Shown here: positions 6,980-14,723 of the stretch, piece by piece | Layout: each line of letters begins with the position of its first letter | How positions within the stretch are numbered: the first letter of the stretch is position 1 | Source: Nitrososphaerales archaeon TH526 | GTDB lineage: Archaea; Thermoproteota; Nitrososphaeria; Nitrososphaerales; Nitrososphaeraceae | Reading direction: 5' to 3' | Length of the DNA: 17,451 nucleotides | NCBI GenBank assembly: GCA_014523665.1 | Contig: JAATVR010000716.1 | Span: 1-17,451 of the forward strand | Notes under the pieces: generated by a model | Databases searched by the model: none | Told to the model about the DNA's origin: nothing | The model's input: only the letters and a program-made list of their open reading frames with translations | Made by a program: the position numbers and the translations under genes

Positions 6980-7053
6980 GGGGTCGTTGTCTAGCTTGGT
7001 ATGATGCCAGCCTTGGGCGCTGGAGGCCGCCGGTTCAAATCCGGCCGATCCCA
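6980..7053 (+). tRNA. tRNA-Pro (anticodon TGG)
   Basis: The 74-base sequence folds into a cloverleaf. The acceptor stem GGGGTCG pairs with CGATCCC with one G-T pair. The anticodon stem CCAGC/GCTGG encloses the loop CTTGGGC, giving anticodon TGG. The T stem GCCGG/CCGGC encloses TTCAAAT, and the D loop contains AGCTTGGTA. The discriminator is A (7053) and CCA is not encoded. There is no intron. The D stem is weak (G-T and one T-T opposition), which I also expect in archaeal tRNA-Pro. A small protein gene begins 26 bases downstream and may share its transcript. Confidence 0.94.
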
Positions 7054-7079
7054 TAGTTACTCAATCTGCGATAGTCCAA

Positions 7080-7325
7080 TTGACTTCCTTTAAAAGAATG
7101 CGAAGAGGCGGTGGTAGATATCCTAATAAAGTTCAGATTGCAAAATGTAACGTGAAGTCATTACTCATAGAGGACTCAACATTTAAGAGATTATCTGGCA
7201 TTTTGTCTGAAAGTATGCACATCTCCAAGCGAGATCTTACATACGACGATCTTGTCAATGAACTCATAGATGTCTACCAGGAACACAATTGGGGGACTAT
7301 TGGTGGTGGAGCAGGCGGAGGTTAG
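7080..7325 (+). CDS. Small ribbon-helix-helix-like protein with glycine-rich tail
   Basis: I do not recognise a named family. The 81 residues contain a short basic N-terminus (KRMRRGGGR), then VKSLLIEDSTFKRLSGIL and, after a loop, TYDDLVNELIDVYQEH. This strand-helix-helix pattern resembles antitoxin-type ribbon-helix-helix proteins of archaea. The last nine residues are nearly all glycine (TIGGGAGGG). No toxin gene is adjacent on the same strand. The TTG at 7080 gives 81 residues; the ATG at 7098 gives 75 and is equally possible, since neither has a clear Shine-Dalgarno. The gene begins 26 bases after tRNA-Pro, and no TATA-like element lies between them, so co-transcription with the tRNA is plausible. 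A run of eight T residues follows the stop. A DNA-binding regulatory role is inference only. Confidence 0.65.
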   Translation: MTSFKRMRRGGGRYPNKVQIAKCNVKSLLIEDSTFKRLSGILSESMHISKRDLTYDDLVNELIDVYQEHNWGTIGGGAGGG

Positions 7326-7327
7326 CA

Positions 7328-7335
7328 TTTTTTTT
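7328..7335 (+). terminator. Poly-T terminator after tRNA-Pro and the small ORF
   Basis: Eight consecutive T residues begin three bases after the stop codon of the small gene. This is the strongest archaeal-type T-tract in the window. Confidence 0.6.
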
Positions 7336-7478
7336 ATCGTAAATCTGTCAGAGCAAGATTTTCCTAACGCTTAGAGATCTATCTGGAAGAAAAGGAGTGA
7401 ATAAGGGCAGTTAAGGCTAATATCGAAAAATTTTAACGTGACTCCTTTAATACGAATATAACAACAGGCATTTCGGCA

Positions 7479-7793
7479 ATGGTCAAGAAGGAGTTTATTA
7501 TGGTAGTTAATGATACGCAGATCCCTGTTTTGGGCCATACTCACAGAAATGTCGCTGTAAAGTACCTAATGAAGAGGAGGAGATCCATTTTAATGACAAG
7601 AGATCCTGCAAAAGTTGAAAATTTGTATACCTGTCTTCCTACACATATGATGGTGAAGAGTAAGAGAATATGCCGTTCGTACGAAATAAACTGGGAGAGG
7701 GTAGGTACAGAAAATTTTGAGGGTTCCCGCTTTCCATTTACGATCTCCGAACGGGTTCCAAGTTCAGGCCTAAATTTGACGAATATTTGTTGA
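7479..7793 (+). CDS. Doubtful hypothetical protein, 104 residues
   Basis: I do not recognise this protein and no domain is evident. It is basic, has several Met-Arg-Lys patches (MKRRRS, VKSKR), no signal peptide and no membrane segment. In favour of it, a weak TATA-like stretch (TTTAATACGA, about 7447-7456) lies about 27 bases before the ATG, compatible with a leaderless start. Against it, an almost complementary open frame exists on the other strand (7541-7846), and composition is not clearly protein-like at the C-terminal end. It could be a fast-evolving lineage-specific gene or chance. Confidence 0.35.
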   Translation: MVKKEFIMVVNDTQIPVLGHTHRNVAVKYLMKRRRSILMTRDPAKVENLYTCLPTHMMVKSKRICRSYEINWERVGTENFEGSRFPFTISERVPSSGLNLTNIC

Positions 7794-8245
7794 ACACTTG
7801 GACATTCTTGAGTAATAATAGTGAGAAACGAACCATCATGCCGCAATTTCCGCTATGGTGCAACGAGAGTATTTGCTAAAAGCGGACCACGAAAAGCATT
7901 CCGATTGTGTGTTATCATAGATTGTTCTTTACATACAATCCCTATCTTGTTTCGACCTTTCGAACGATGAAATTGCCTTAAACGTACTTCATGTATATTC
8001 ATTCACCCCGACGTTCGCACATATTCCTGCAATCTAATGTGATGCCTAGATGAAAATGACCTTGAATATAGGCAAGTGAAGCACAATATGTATCCTTAGA
8101 GTGTAGCGATCGACGAAAGGGTCTAACATCAACCCGATCTAGTTTTTGGTAGGGGTGTGTAGCATGTACTTCTCAAAATATATAGGCAGGTATCATCTAT
8201 ATGCTAGTCAAGAGGGATTTGAGTTTATCTGGAGGCTACCGGTGA
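7794..8245. other. Intergenic region with the RPA promoter
   Basis: Apart from the promoter at the right end, I find no ORF, tRNA, C/D-box RNA pattern or repeat that I can support in these 452 bases. Confidence 0.5.
8176..8184 (+). promoter_or_regulatory. TATA-like box of the RPA gene
   Basis: AAATATATA is centred about 65 bases before the ATG at 8246, which predicts a leader of about 40 bases. This is one of the few genes here with a leader, and a GGAGG at 8231-8235 lies within it, ten bases before the ATG. Confidence 0.5.
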
Positions 8246-9685
8246 ATGTCAGGTGACTTTAAAGCGATGGTTGAAATCTTGCTTGAAAGAAAGCCGGAAA
8301 TAAGCGCAGAAGAGATCAAGAATCTTGTGGATGAGAAGAAGCGCAAGATTGGGGCGGGTTACCTGACGGATCAGGGGGCGCTATTTCTAGTAGCAGCTGA
8401 TTTGGGTATTTCACTTGAGCGAAACCAGTCTAGTCTCCAAAAATTAAAGGATCTCTATGTAGGCGCGAGAGATATCAGCGTTGTGGGTAGAGTAATGTCC
8501 ATCTATCCCACGCGTACTTTCATGAGAAGGGATAATAGCGAAGAGTTGCACAACAGGACCATTACTATTGTTGACGGCGATTCTGCTATACGACTCAAGC
8601 TTTGGGAAAAGAGAGTAGAATTTCCTGAGGAATCCGGTTTACGTCCAGGTGATCTCATCAAGTTGACAAAGTGCTACGTCAAGTCTGGCCTAGATGGAAA
8701 ACCCGTCCTTAACGTTGGAGATATGAGCACTATAGAAGTAATTAAGGAAGAGTCTATAGATATTCCTTCTCTAGACCATTTTGCGCGTGATCTTTCAGAT
8801 ATTTCCAGTCAAACCGACAACGTCGTAATTCTCGGAAAAATATCATCGTCACCTAGAATGGTAGAATATAAGAACATTAGAGGTCAGGACAGCAAGGCAC
8901 TTCAGTTGAATGTATCGAACGAGGAAGGAACTAAGACATTGCGAACAATTATCTGGAATATAGACGAATCAAGACTCCCCAAGATTTTAACAGTAGGCTC
9001 GAATATACGCCTCGTTGGAGTAAGAATTAAACCAGGAAACACGCAGTATGGAAACTCAGAATTTGAAATTCACGGAGATGAAGGGACTTCTTTTGATGTA
9101 TCCAATCCAGAAGCAGACCCCGAAGTACTTGCTCTCAAAATGATTTCTGTGGGAAAAGATTTAGGAACTGGCTACTTAGAATGCCTTGCTTTTCAAAAGG
9201 ATGGGAAGATTACTACACTTAGAATCGATTCGAATCTGCTGAAAACCTCGATCAGTTCAGGTACAATAATTCAATGCATACCAAGTATGATTCTTGGTAA
9301 TCAGATAACTCTCTATAGGGATGACTCTTATGTCAGCGAAATCGAAGATGATTCTTCATTCCCGTCCCTTGAAAAGCTCGAAACCAAGATTGAAGACATT
9401 GTCAATTCTGACCGTCCGTATCTAGTTGAAGGGATCGTCCTTCAGACACCCTCGATCAATGCAGTTACTACGAGAAATGGTGAGAATGTTTCTCTGGCCG
9501 AGACTATATTAGGTGATGATACTGCGGAAATAAGCCTCTTAGGGTGGAGAAATCTATCCAGTCTCGTAACCGAACTCAAAGTTGGCGAGAGAATAAAAAT
9601 CAGAGGAGTTGTCACTAGTACCGACAGAGACGGGAAACTTCAACTTTCCTTGAAACCTTACTCTAGCATTAACAAAATTGGGTAG
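8246..9685 (+). CDS. Replication protein A-like single-stranded DNA-binding protein
   Basis: Binds single-stranded DNA during replication, repair and recombination. The 479 residues begin with a helical region (about 5-60, with LLERKPEISAEEI and a GAGYLTDQGALFLVA motif typical of archaeal RPA), followed by OB folds at about 72-167 (ISVVGRVMSIYPTRTF through VGDMSTIEVI), 190-280 (VVILGKIS through SEFEIHGDEG) and 385-475 (PYLVEGIVLQ through LQLSLKP). A less regular region lies between the second and third folds and may hide a fourth. There is no C-terminal zinc finger. The ATG at 8246 follows GGAGG by ten bases; an internal ATG at 8267 follows GGTGA by ten bases and is an alternative. It converges with the helicase gene, with 31 bases between stops. 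The family is secure. Confidence 0.93.
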   Translation: MSGDFKAMVEILLERKPEISAEEIKNLVDEKKRKIGAGYLTDQGALFLVAADLGISLERNQSSLQKLKDLYVGARDISVVGRVMSIYPTRTFMRRDNSEELHNRTITIVDGDSAIRLKLWEKRVEFPEESGLRPGDLIKLTKCYVKSGLDGKPVLNVGDMSTIEVIKEESIDIPSLDHFARDLSDISSQTDNVVILGKISSSPRMVEYKNIRGQDSKALQLNVSNEEGTKTLRTIIWNIDESRLPKILTVGSNIRLVGVRIKPGNTQYGNSEFEIHGDEGTSFDVSNPEADPEVLALKMISVGKDLGTGYLECLAFQKDGKITTLRIDSNLLKTSISSGTIIQCIPSMILGNQITLYRDDSYVSEIEDDSSFPSLEKLETKIEDIVNSDRPYLVEGIVLQTPSINAVTTRNGENVSLAETILGDDTAEISLLGWRNLSSLVTELKVGERIKIRGVVTSTDRDGKLQLSLKPYSSINKIG

Positions 9686-9716
9686 TCTTAAATCTTACCG
9701 AAACTGCCGCCGTATA

Positions 9717-12530
9717 CTAGTCATTCCAAAAACCTCGAGTAAGTACATACTGTCTTTCTGCTTCGTATATGCTTCTATATAGTGTTGACTCATCGATACT
9801 ATTGCGAAGAACTCTAGCAGCGGTATCTCCCCCGATGCCATGACCTGATAAAACTGTAATTGCCTTCCTTCCGAAGCTATTTATTAGAGAAGCAATTTTC
9901 CATGCGCGATCAAACCTTCGGCTTTCATCTGCAGAGATCCTAGCCCCTTTAAGCTTTTTTACAATTATCCCAGGGAGTTCAAGATCTGAAACATAAGTAG
10001 CGGTAATTAGGCAGGATCTGCATTTCTTACAGTGAATCTGGTCAGGTACATCCTTTGTTTCAAATACTCTTTCCCACCCGCCACAGCGAATACAGATTAA
10101 TCGATGCTTCGTCCTAAGGAGTCTTTCTTTAACGAGCTCGATTATTCCGGTCTCTAAGCTCAGTGGTGCAGCAGAAAATCTTTGATAGCGGTCTACCGTA
10201 GGCTTGGCTAAGTCAGTAAATTCATCAACTTCAATCCATCTAAGCCCAATCAGGCCGTGTGAATATTCTTGTAGAATCCTGTTTGTAGTAGGTATATCAT
10301 ATTTCTCGTGAATTAGCTCTCGTATCGCTTCGGCACTAACCGGCGTCTTCATATATCTATCGTAGAGCAATCTGGCTATTTTCTTGTCGTACACTGACTC
10401 TTTTGAAACAATACCGAACCTTCTTCCTACTGTCCACACTTTCCAATTCATAATATACGTACCGGTGAATGAAGCGATCAGTATAGGTTCGCAGTCGACC
10501 AATTCATTAAATATCCGTTCAATATGGGCCTTTCCTATTCTTGCGGCCGCCGACGTGAGCAAAACCCTGTAAGCATCGGATCTGCTTTCAATTACGTATC
10601 CCAGCTGAGAAGAAAGAAGCGTAGACAACACTGATGCAAATGTGTTGTTCACTTTTGTCCCATATGGCATATGCAAGATCAATGCATTCTTCTCACGGCT
10701 ACTTTCAATCAAAATCAAATTCGAGCTAGGTAGCTCTTTCAACAAACCTAAACTGTTACTGATTGTTTCTTTGCTAAAGAATACATCGGCATTAGAATTC
10801 CGCCTTCGGCTTTCGGCCACCCGCACAGCTGTTAAATAGTCTACTGGAATAGTTTCACCTGCCCAATATGGCACATTCATAGTGACTCCCCGCAGAGGCT
10901 CAACATTAACAACTAATCTTTTTTCATCTATTGAAATAATTTTCCACTGCAGCCCTTTTAACACGAATACATTTCCTCTTTCTCCGTAATCTCCAACAAA
11001 TTGTTGGTCTAACATCCCTATTTTTCTTTTACCAACTATATCTACAACTTCGAACTTCTGAACGTAAGGAATCATTGAAATATTACTGAAATAATACTTG
11101 TAGGATCTCAACGTATATTTATATGAGTTTTCTACTATGTCTATTCTTATTAAGCCGATATCAGCCAAGATCTTAAGCGACATCATCATATCCGATATCC
11201 TCAGGTTTCGAAAAGGATACGATCTCTTAATCAGATAAAATGCCTCACTCACTGGGATAGATGTCTTTGATTGCAAAGAAATACCCACCAAATGGTGAGC
11301 CATTACATCAAATGGCATCTGATGTATCCCTTGCTCCTCCATTTCCCCCTTCCTTGTTCGATACAATATTGCATGAGCTTCTAGTTCATCATCATGGGAA
11401 CTTGTAATGATTAGTCCCTTTGCTGACACACGACTATTATGTCTACTTCGACCAATCCTTTGAACAAGTTTAGATATCTGTCTTGGGGATCCATAGTGGA
11501 TAACCAGATCAATTGAACCAATATCTAATCCCAACTCAAGAGATGATGTGCAGACAACTAGTCCGGCTGTACCTTCACGCAATTTTTTCTCAGTTTCCTC
11601 CCGACTGGTTTTTGATAGGGAACCGTGATGAACATCAACTCCGAAGCTGGCACGCGATTTTAGGATGGTCCCTATATATTCTGCTTCATCTCTAGTGTTA
11701 GTAAAGACCAAGATAGATTTTTTTTGCTGTATCATGGGGTCAACATGTTTAAGAATCAGCCGACAAGCGTCGTTTATAGTTCCATTTACATATTGGATGT
11801 CTATATCATATTCCCTCATAGACCTGTCCATCAACACAGCGATTTTTCTACCGGAGCCAGCAACGAAGTTTCCTGCCTCATGTGGATCTGCTACGCTAGC
11901 TGAAAGGCCTATTCTTGTTGGTCTATTCATTGCAATTTTTTCCAGTCTCTCTAGACTCACCGATAGATGAGATCCCCTTTCGTTAGGGAGTAGCTCATGG
12001 ACTTCATCAATTATGACCCACTGCACTCCCGTTAAATGTCCAATGAGTACTCTGTTGGTTAGAATGATACCTAGAGTCTCAGGAGTAGTTATCAATACGT
12101 CAGGAGGATTGTCGGACATCTTTTTCTTTTTGACTGCACTTGTATCTCCGTGCCTGATTTCTAAGCTCAAACCCTGGTACTTGGCGTATTTTTCAATCCT
12201 TCTAAAGACATCGTTGTTTAAAGATCGGAGTGGAGTAATATACAAAGCCTTAATCCCTTCATACTCCTCTCTAATGGATTCCTTGATCATAGTTAATACC
12301 GGCAGAATCGCTGCTTCAGTTTTGCCCGAACCGGTTGGCGCAATTAGTATGGAATCTATCTTTCTGCAAATTACTGGCAGAGATTTCGCTTGAATATGTG
12401 TAAGATTAATGAAGCCTTGGTTCCGATAGAATTCTCTTATCTTATTCTCTGCACCCAAGCATTTACGACCTGACGTCGGACGGGTGTCCAGAGTTTTTTG
12501 TAGAATTCTGTTGTGCGTCAGACTTCTCAT
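9717..12530 (-). CDS. lhr: Lhr-type superfamily 2 DEAD/DEAH-box helicase
   Basis: Large helicase-related protein, an ATP-dependent nucleic-acid helicase with presumed roles in DNA repair or RNA metabolism. The 937 residues show, in order: Q-motif region LTHIQ (43-47), Walker A APTGSGKT (64-71), DEVH (175-178), motif III SAS in LSASVADP, then in the second RecA domain GLDIG and QRIGRSRH. A winged-helix and Lhr-core region follow. Near the C-terminus a zinc-binding set is visible: C813, C816, C834, C837 (and C840). Family length is normal. The ATG at 12530 overlaps a small membrane-protein frame by 68 bases. An in-frame TTG at 12458, four bases after that frame's stop, would give 913 residues and still keep the Q motif; I regard it as equally likely. 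It converges with the RPA gene. Assignment to aLhr1 or aLhr2 is not attempted. Confidence 0.93.
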   Translation of the reverse strand: MRSLTHNRILQKTLDTRPTSGRKCLGAENKIREFYRNQGFINLTHIQAKSLPVICRKIDSILIAPTGSGKTEAAILPVLTMIKESIREEYEGIKALYITPLRSLNNDVFRRIEKYAKYQGLSLEIRHGDTSAVKKKKMSDNPPDVLITTPETLGIILTNRVLIGHLTGVQWVIIDEVHELLPNERGSHLSVSLERLEKIAMNRPTRIGLSASVADPHEAGNFVAGSGRKIAVLMDRSMREYDIDIQYVNGTINDACRLILKHVDPMIQQKKSILVFTNTRDEAEYIGTILKSRASFGVDVHHGSLSKTSREETEKKLREGTAGLVVCTSSLELGLDIGSIDLVIHYGSPRQISKLVQRIGRSRHNSRVSAKGLIITSSHDDELEAHAILYRTRKGEMEEQGIHQMPFDVMAHHLVGISLQSKTSIPVSEAFYLIKRSYPFRNLRISDMMMSLKILADIGLIRIDIVENSYKYTLRSYKYYFSNISMIPYVQKFEVVDIVGKRKIGMLDQQFVGDYGERGNVFVLKGLQWKIISIDEKRLVVNVEPLRGVTMNVPYWAGETIPVDYLTAVRVAESRRRNSNADVFFSKETISNSLGLLKELPSSNLILIESSREKNALILHMPYGTKVNNTFASVLSTLLSSQLGYVIESRSDAYRVLLTSAAARIGKAHIERIFNELVDCEPILIASFTGTYIMNWKVWTVGRRFGIVSKESVYDKKIARLLYDRYMKTPVSAEAIRELIHEKYDIPTTNRILQEYSHGLIGLRWIEVDEFTDLAKPTVDRYQRFSAAPLSLETGIIELVKERLLRTKHRLICIRCGGWERVFETKDVPDQIHCKKCRSCLITATYVSDLELPGIIVKKLKGARISADESRRFDRAWKIASLINSFGRKAITVLSGHGIGGDTAARVLRNSIDESTLYRSIYEAERQYVLTRGFWND

Positions 12531-12618
12531 AAACTAGCACACCAATTATGCCCAGAACAAACAACCCGACAGCTACCCAGGCATACAAGTCGAAATTTGA
12601 AATTGCTTCTACAGCCAA
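12463..12618 (-). CDS. Small single-span membrane protein overlapping the helicase start
   Basis: This 51-residue frame is too short for common cut-offs. It starts at TTG (12618), directly after an in-frame TGA, and ends at TAA (12465-12463). Residues 1-10 (AVEAISNFDL after the initiator) are short and slightly acidic, 11-30 form one strongly hydrophobic helix (YAWVAVGLFVLGIIGVLVY), and 31-51 are hydrophilic (EKSDAQQNSTKNSGH and on). This is the layout of many small thaumarchaeal membrane proteins. A TATA-like stretch (ATTATATT on the minus strand, about 12645-12652) lies near 30 bases upstream, so a leaderless TTG start fits. It sits between the CBS gene and the helicase on the same strand and overlaps the helicase's annotated first 68 bases in another frame. 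Function unknown; orientation in the membrane is not clear. Confidence 0.6.
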   Translation of the reverse strand: MAVEAISNFDLYAWVAVGLFVLGIIGVLVYEKSDAQQNSTKNSGHPSDVRS

Positions 12619-12672
12619 TCAATATCGAACTTTCAAATCTCCAATATAATTGTTGGTCACACACAGATAGAG

Positions 12673-13080
12673 TCATTTTTCGTCAATAAGTTCATTTTCT
12701 ATGTATAGTGCAAAATCACGAGAACTTAGGATTCCAAGAGGCTCGTCTGGTTTACCACTATCCACGACCAAAAGATGCCTAACATTGTTGTGCTTCATTA
12801 CATCTGCTGCCGTTTCGACTGGTGAATATGGATCAATTGTAACGATAGGAGTAGACATTATGTCTTGGACAAGGATACTGTTGCAAGGAACATCTTCAAT
12901 ACACGAACTTCTTACCAGATCTCTATGTGTGACAACCCCTACTGGAGTCTTATTCGAATCCAACACAATCAAAGCAGATGCGCTGTCCTGGTCCATTTTC
13001 AAAGCCGCCTCCTGTGCTGTATTGGATTGGAGTATATATGACATTTTAGCTGTCATAAATTTTCCTATAGAATTTTTCAT
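12673..13080 (-). CDS. Two-CBS-domain protein
   Basis: A 135-residue soluble protein made of a single pair of CBS repeats, at about 5-62 (FMTAKMSYILQ through VVTHRDLVR) and 70-128 (VQDIMSTPIVTI through GILSSRDFALY). Each repeat has the usual xIM/xFMT entry and the G(V/I)(V/L)(T/S)xRD ending. Such pairs bind adenine nucleotides or related ligands and commonly act as energy sensors for partner proteins; the ligand cannot be read from sequence. No catalytic domain is fused. On the minus strand a TTTATAGG element lies about 26 bases before the ATG, consistent with a leaderless start. The small membrane protein and helicase genes follow on the same strand after 54 bases, but the former seems to have its own promoter. 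Confidence 0.9.
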   Translation of the reverse strand: MKNSIGKFMTAKMSYILQSNTAQEAALKMDQDSASALIVLDSNKTPVGVVTHRDLVRSSCIEDVPCNSILVQDIMSTPIVTIDPYSPVETAADVMKHNNVRHLLVVDSGKPDEPLGILSSRDFALYIENELIDEK

Positions 13081-13175
13081 GTCCCTATTATTCTGGTTTC
13101 CATCCTATAAACGATATACCTATATTCCAGCGTGCATATTAACAGAGCCTTGTGTTCTCAAAATCCTCTAAGGCA

Positions 13176-13187
13176 AACGATATAATA
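13176..13187 (+). promoter_or_regulatory. TATA-like box of the PP-loop gene
   Basis: AACGATATAATA is centred about 32 bases before the ATG at 13214, so the transcript should start within a few bases of the start codon. No Shine-Dalgarno is present. Confidence 0.5.
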
Positions 13188-13213
13188 CCTAGACCTGAGG
13201 ATCATCATCAACT

Positions 13214-14263
13214 ATGCCGTCGTCGTCTGATGTGGAACCCATAGGCTTGAAGAAACAAAAGGTAGTTGTATTATTGTCAGGAGGGCTGGATAGTAATCTC
13301 TCTACTAGACTCGTACTGAATCAAGAAATCGAAGTGGAGGCGGTTGCAGTAAAAACCCCATTCTGTGATTTTGATTGTGGGAAGGGATGTGGCCACAGAG
13401 TAAAGGAAGTGGCGGACTCGCTTGGGATTAGATTAAAAACAGTCTATTTTGGCGATCAATATCTTGCGATGCTTAAGAAACCGAAGCATGGTTTTGGATC
13501 AGGTATGAACCCATGCATTGATTGCAGGGCAATGATGTACAAAGCTGCGAAGGATCATATGGAGAACATCGGAGCTTCGTACTTGGTGACAGGAGAAGTA
13601 TTGTCGCAGAGGCCCATGAGCCAACATCGCCAAGCTCTCAGAATAATTGAAGAAGAGTCTGACTTGGCCGGCAAAGTGATTAGGCCACTTTCAGCAGGAA
13701 AACTTCCTCCATCCGATGCAGAAAAGATTGGTTTTATTGACAGAAGTAAGCTTCGCTCTATCGCAGGTAGATCTCGAAAAGAACAATTAGCATTAGCGAA
13801 GGAGTTTGGTATTCAAGACCCTCCAAATTCTGCAGGTGGGTGCCTTCTTACCGATCCCTCATTCTCAAAGCGAGTTTATGACCTTTATGAACATACTGAT
13901 GGAGTTCCGACCCTTAACGACGTCGAACTTCTTAAAGTGGGGAGACATTTCAGGTTATCAGCTCATGCTAAGCTTATCGTTGGTAGAAATCAGAGCGAAA
14001 ATGAAATCATGAAATTTCTCTGTCTCAATGACGATTACTCTTTTGAGGCTATCGAGTTCACTGGCCCATTAGGGATTTTAAGAATCAAGAAAGGTTCTGA
14101 TCTTAGTAACGATCTAATGCAAATTGCAGGAGGAATAGTCGGACGGTACAGTGATGCTCCAAGAGGCCAAATTGTAAAGATGACCCTTTTTCATCAGCAA
14201 AAAGAATCCGCGATAGATTGTCAAATGTTGGATAATTCAGAAGTAAGAAAATTAAGTATATGA
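13214..14263 (+). CDS. MnmA-like PP-loop tRNA thiouridine synthase family protein
   Basis: Predicted ATP-dependent tRNA sulfur transferase of the adenine nucleotide alpha-hydrolase superfamily. The PP-loop SGGLDS is at 22-27. The body carries GHRVKEVADSLGI, the GMNPCIDCR motif (C101, C104), TGEVLSQRPMSQ, RPLSAGKLPP and AGGCLLTD (C210), a set I know from archaeal and bacterial proteins usually named tRNA methyltransferase/thiouridylase or ThiI-like. There is no N-terminal THUMP domain, unlike classical ThiI, and no rhodanese domain. A striking N-terminal set C51, C55, C59 is spaced by three residues each. With C101, C104 and C210 this could hold an Fe-S cluster, as in cluster-dependent tRNA thiolases such as TtuA. 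Which uridine is modified (U8 or U34) cannot be told. The gene is followed by sepF after 84 bases. Length 349 is normal for the family. Confidence 0.8.
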   Translation: MPSSSDVEPIGLKKQKVVVLLSGGLDSNLSTRLVLNQEIEVEAVAVKTPFCDFDCGKGCGHRVKEVADSLGIRLKTVYFGDQYLAMLKKPKHGFGSGMNPCIDCRAMMYKAAKDHMENIGASYLVTGEVLSQRPMSQHRQALRIIEEESDLAGKVIRPLSAGKLPPSDAEKIGFIDRSKLRSIAGRSRKEQLALAKEFGIQDPPNSAGGCLLTDPSFSKRVYDLYEHTDGVPTLNDVELLKVGRHFRLSAHAKLIVGRNQSENEIMKFLCLNDDYSFEAIEFTGPLGILRIKKGSDLSNDLMQIAGGIVGRYSDAPRGQIVKMTLFHQQKESAIDCQMLDNSEVRKLSI

Positions 14264-14347
14264 TCTAACCTTACGGGTCAATATCTTTTGACCAGAATGA
14301 CTATTTGATTAATTCTGAAATTCATACAATGGGTAAGAGATAGTTTA

Positions 14348-14626
14348 ATGCAAGCGCATGAACCACAGGTGTATTTGAAAGCAATAACACTTCGCGATCC
14401 TGTTGAAGTTCAACTGATTAAAGAAGATCTGAAGAGGCAGATGATCGTGATCATTAGAGTCACGCCTCTTGCTCAAAAGAGCGTAGACGAGTTACGGCGA
14501 GTCATCGACGATCTATACAAGTTCGTTCAATCCGCAGGCGGAGATATAGCAAGATTGGGTGAAGAACGAGTTGTGATTACTCCATCAAAAGTAAAAATTT
14601 GGAGGGGTGCTTACGAGCTTACCTAG
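14348..14626 (+). CDS. sepF: Archaeal SepF-like cell-division protein
   Basis: A 92-residue protein that matches the core of archaeal SepF, which in FtsZ-containing archaea anchors FtsZ to the membrane. Recognisable segments are YLKAITLRDP (9-18), IVIIRVTPLAQKSVDELRR (33-51, the conserved beta strand and helix), LYKFVQSAGGDIARLGEER and VVITPSKVKIWR near the C-terminus. The bacterial-type N-terminal amphipathic helix is minimal here: only eight residues precede the core, so membrane attachment by that helix is not obvious. Thaumarchaea are thought to divide mainly with Cdv proteins, so the partner of this protein in the lineage is uncertain. No clear Shine-Dalgarno or TATA element was seen; co-transcription with the preceding PP-loop gene is possible. 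Confidence 0.85.
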   Translation: MQAHEPQVYLKAITLRDPVEVQLIKEDLKRQMIVIIRVTPLAQKSVDELRRVIDDLYKFVQSAGGDIARLGEERVVITPSKVKIWRGAYELT

Positions 14627-14723
14627 TAGTTTACTGATCGAGAACAACAATCGATTTGCATAGGATACAAGTGATATACTCAGGATAGGCGCTTGTTAAG
14701 CAAGTATGTGTCCTGTTGAGATT

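Noticed and set aside
6980..7053. tRNA-Pro as an integration site for a mobile element
   Set aside because: No second copy of the tRNA 3' end and no integrase were found in the window.
7541..7846. 101-codon minus-strand ORF
   Set aside because: No promoter and an unconvincing composition; it mirrors the plus-strand ORF at 7479-7793, which is itself doubtful.
7794..8245. Possible C/D-box or other small RNA in the gap
   Set aside because: GTGATG and GATGA-like boxes occur, but no matching CTGA boxes at proper spacing and no stable long stem were found.
9717..12530. Several plus-strand ORFs of 60-126 codons across the helicase gene
   Set aside because: All lie opposite conserved helicase motifs and are shadows of that gene.
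13196..13212. Minus-strand TGATGATGA as a C box
   Set aside because: No D box follows and the site lies at the 5' end of a protein gene.
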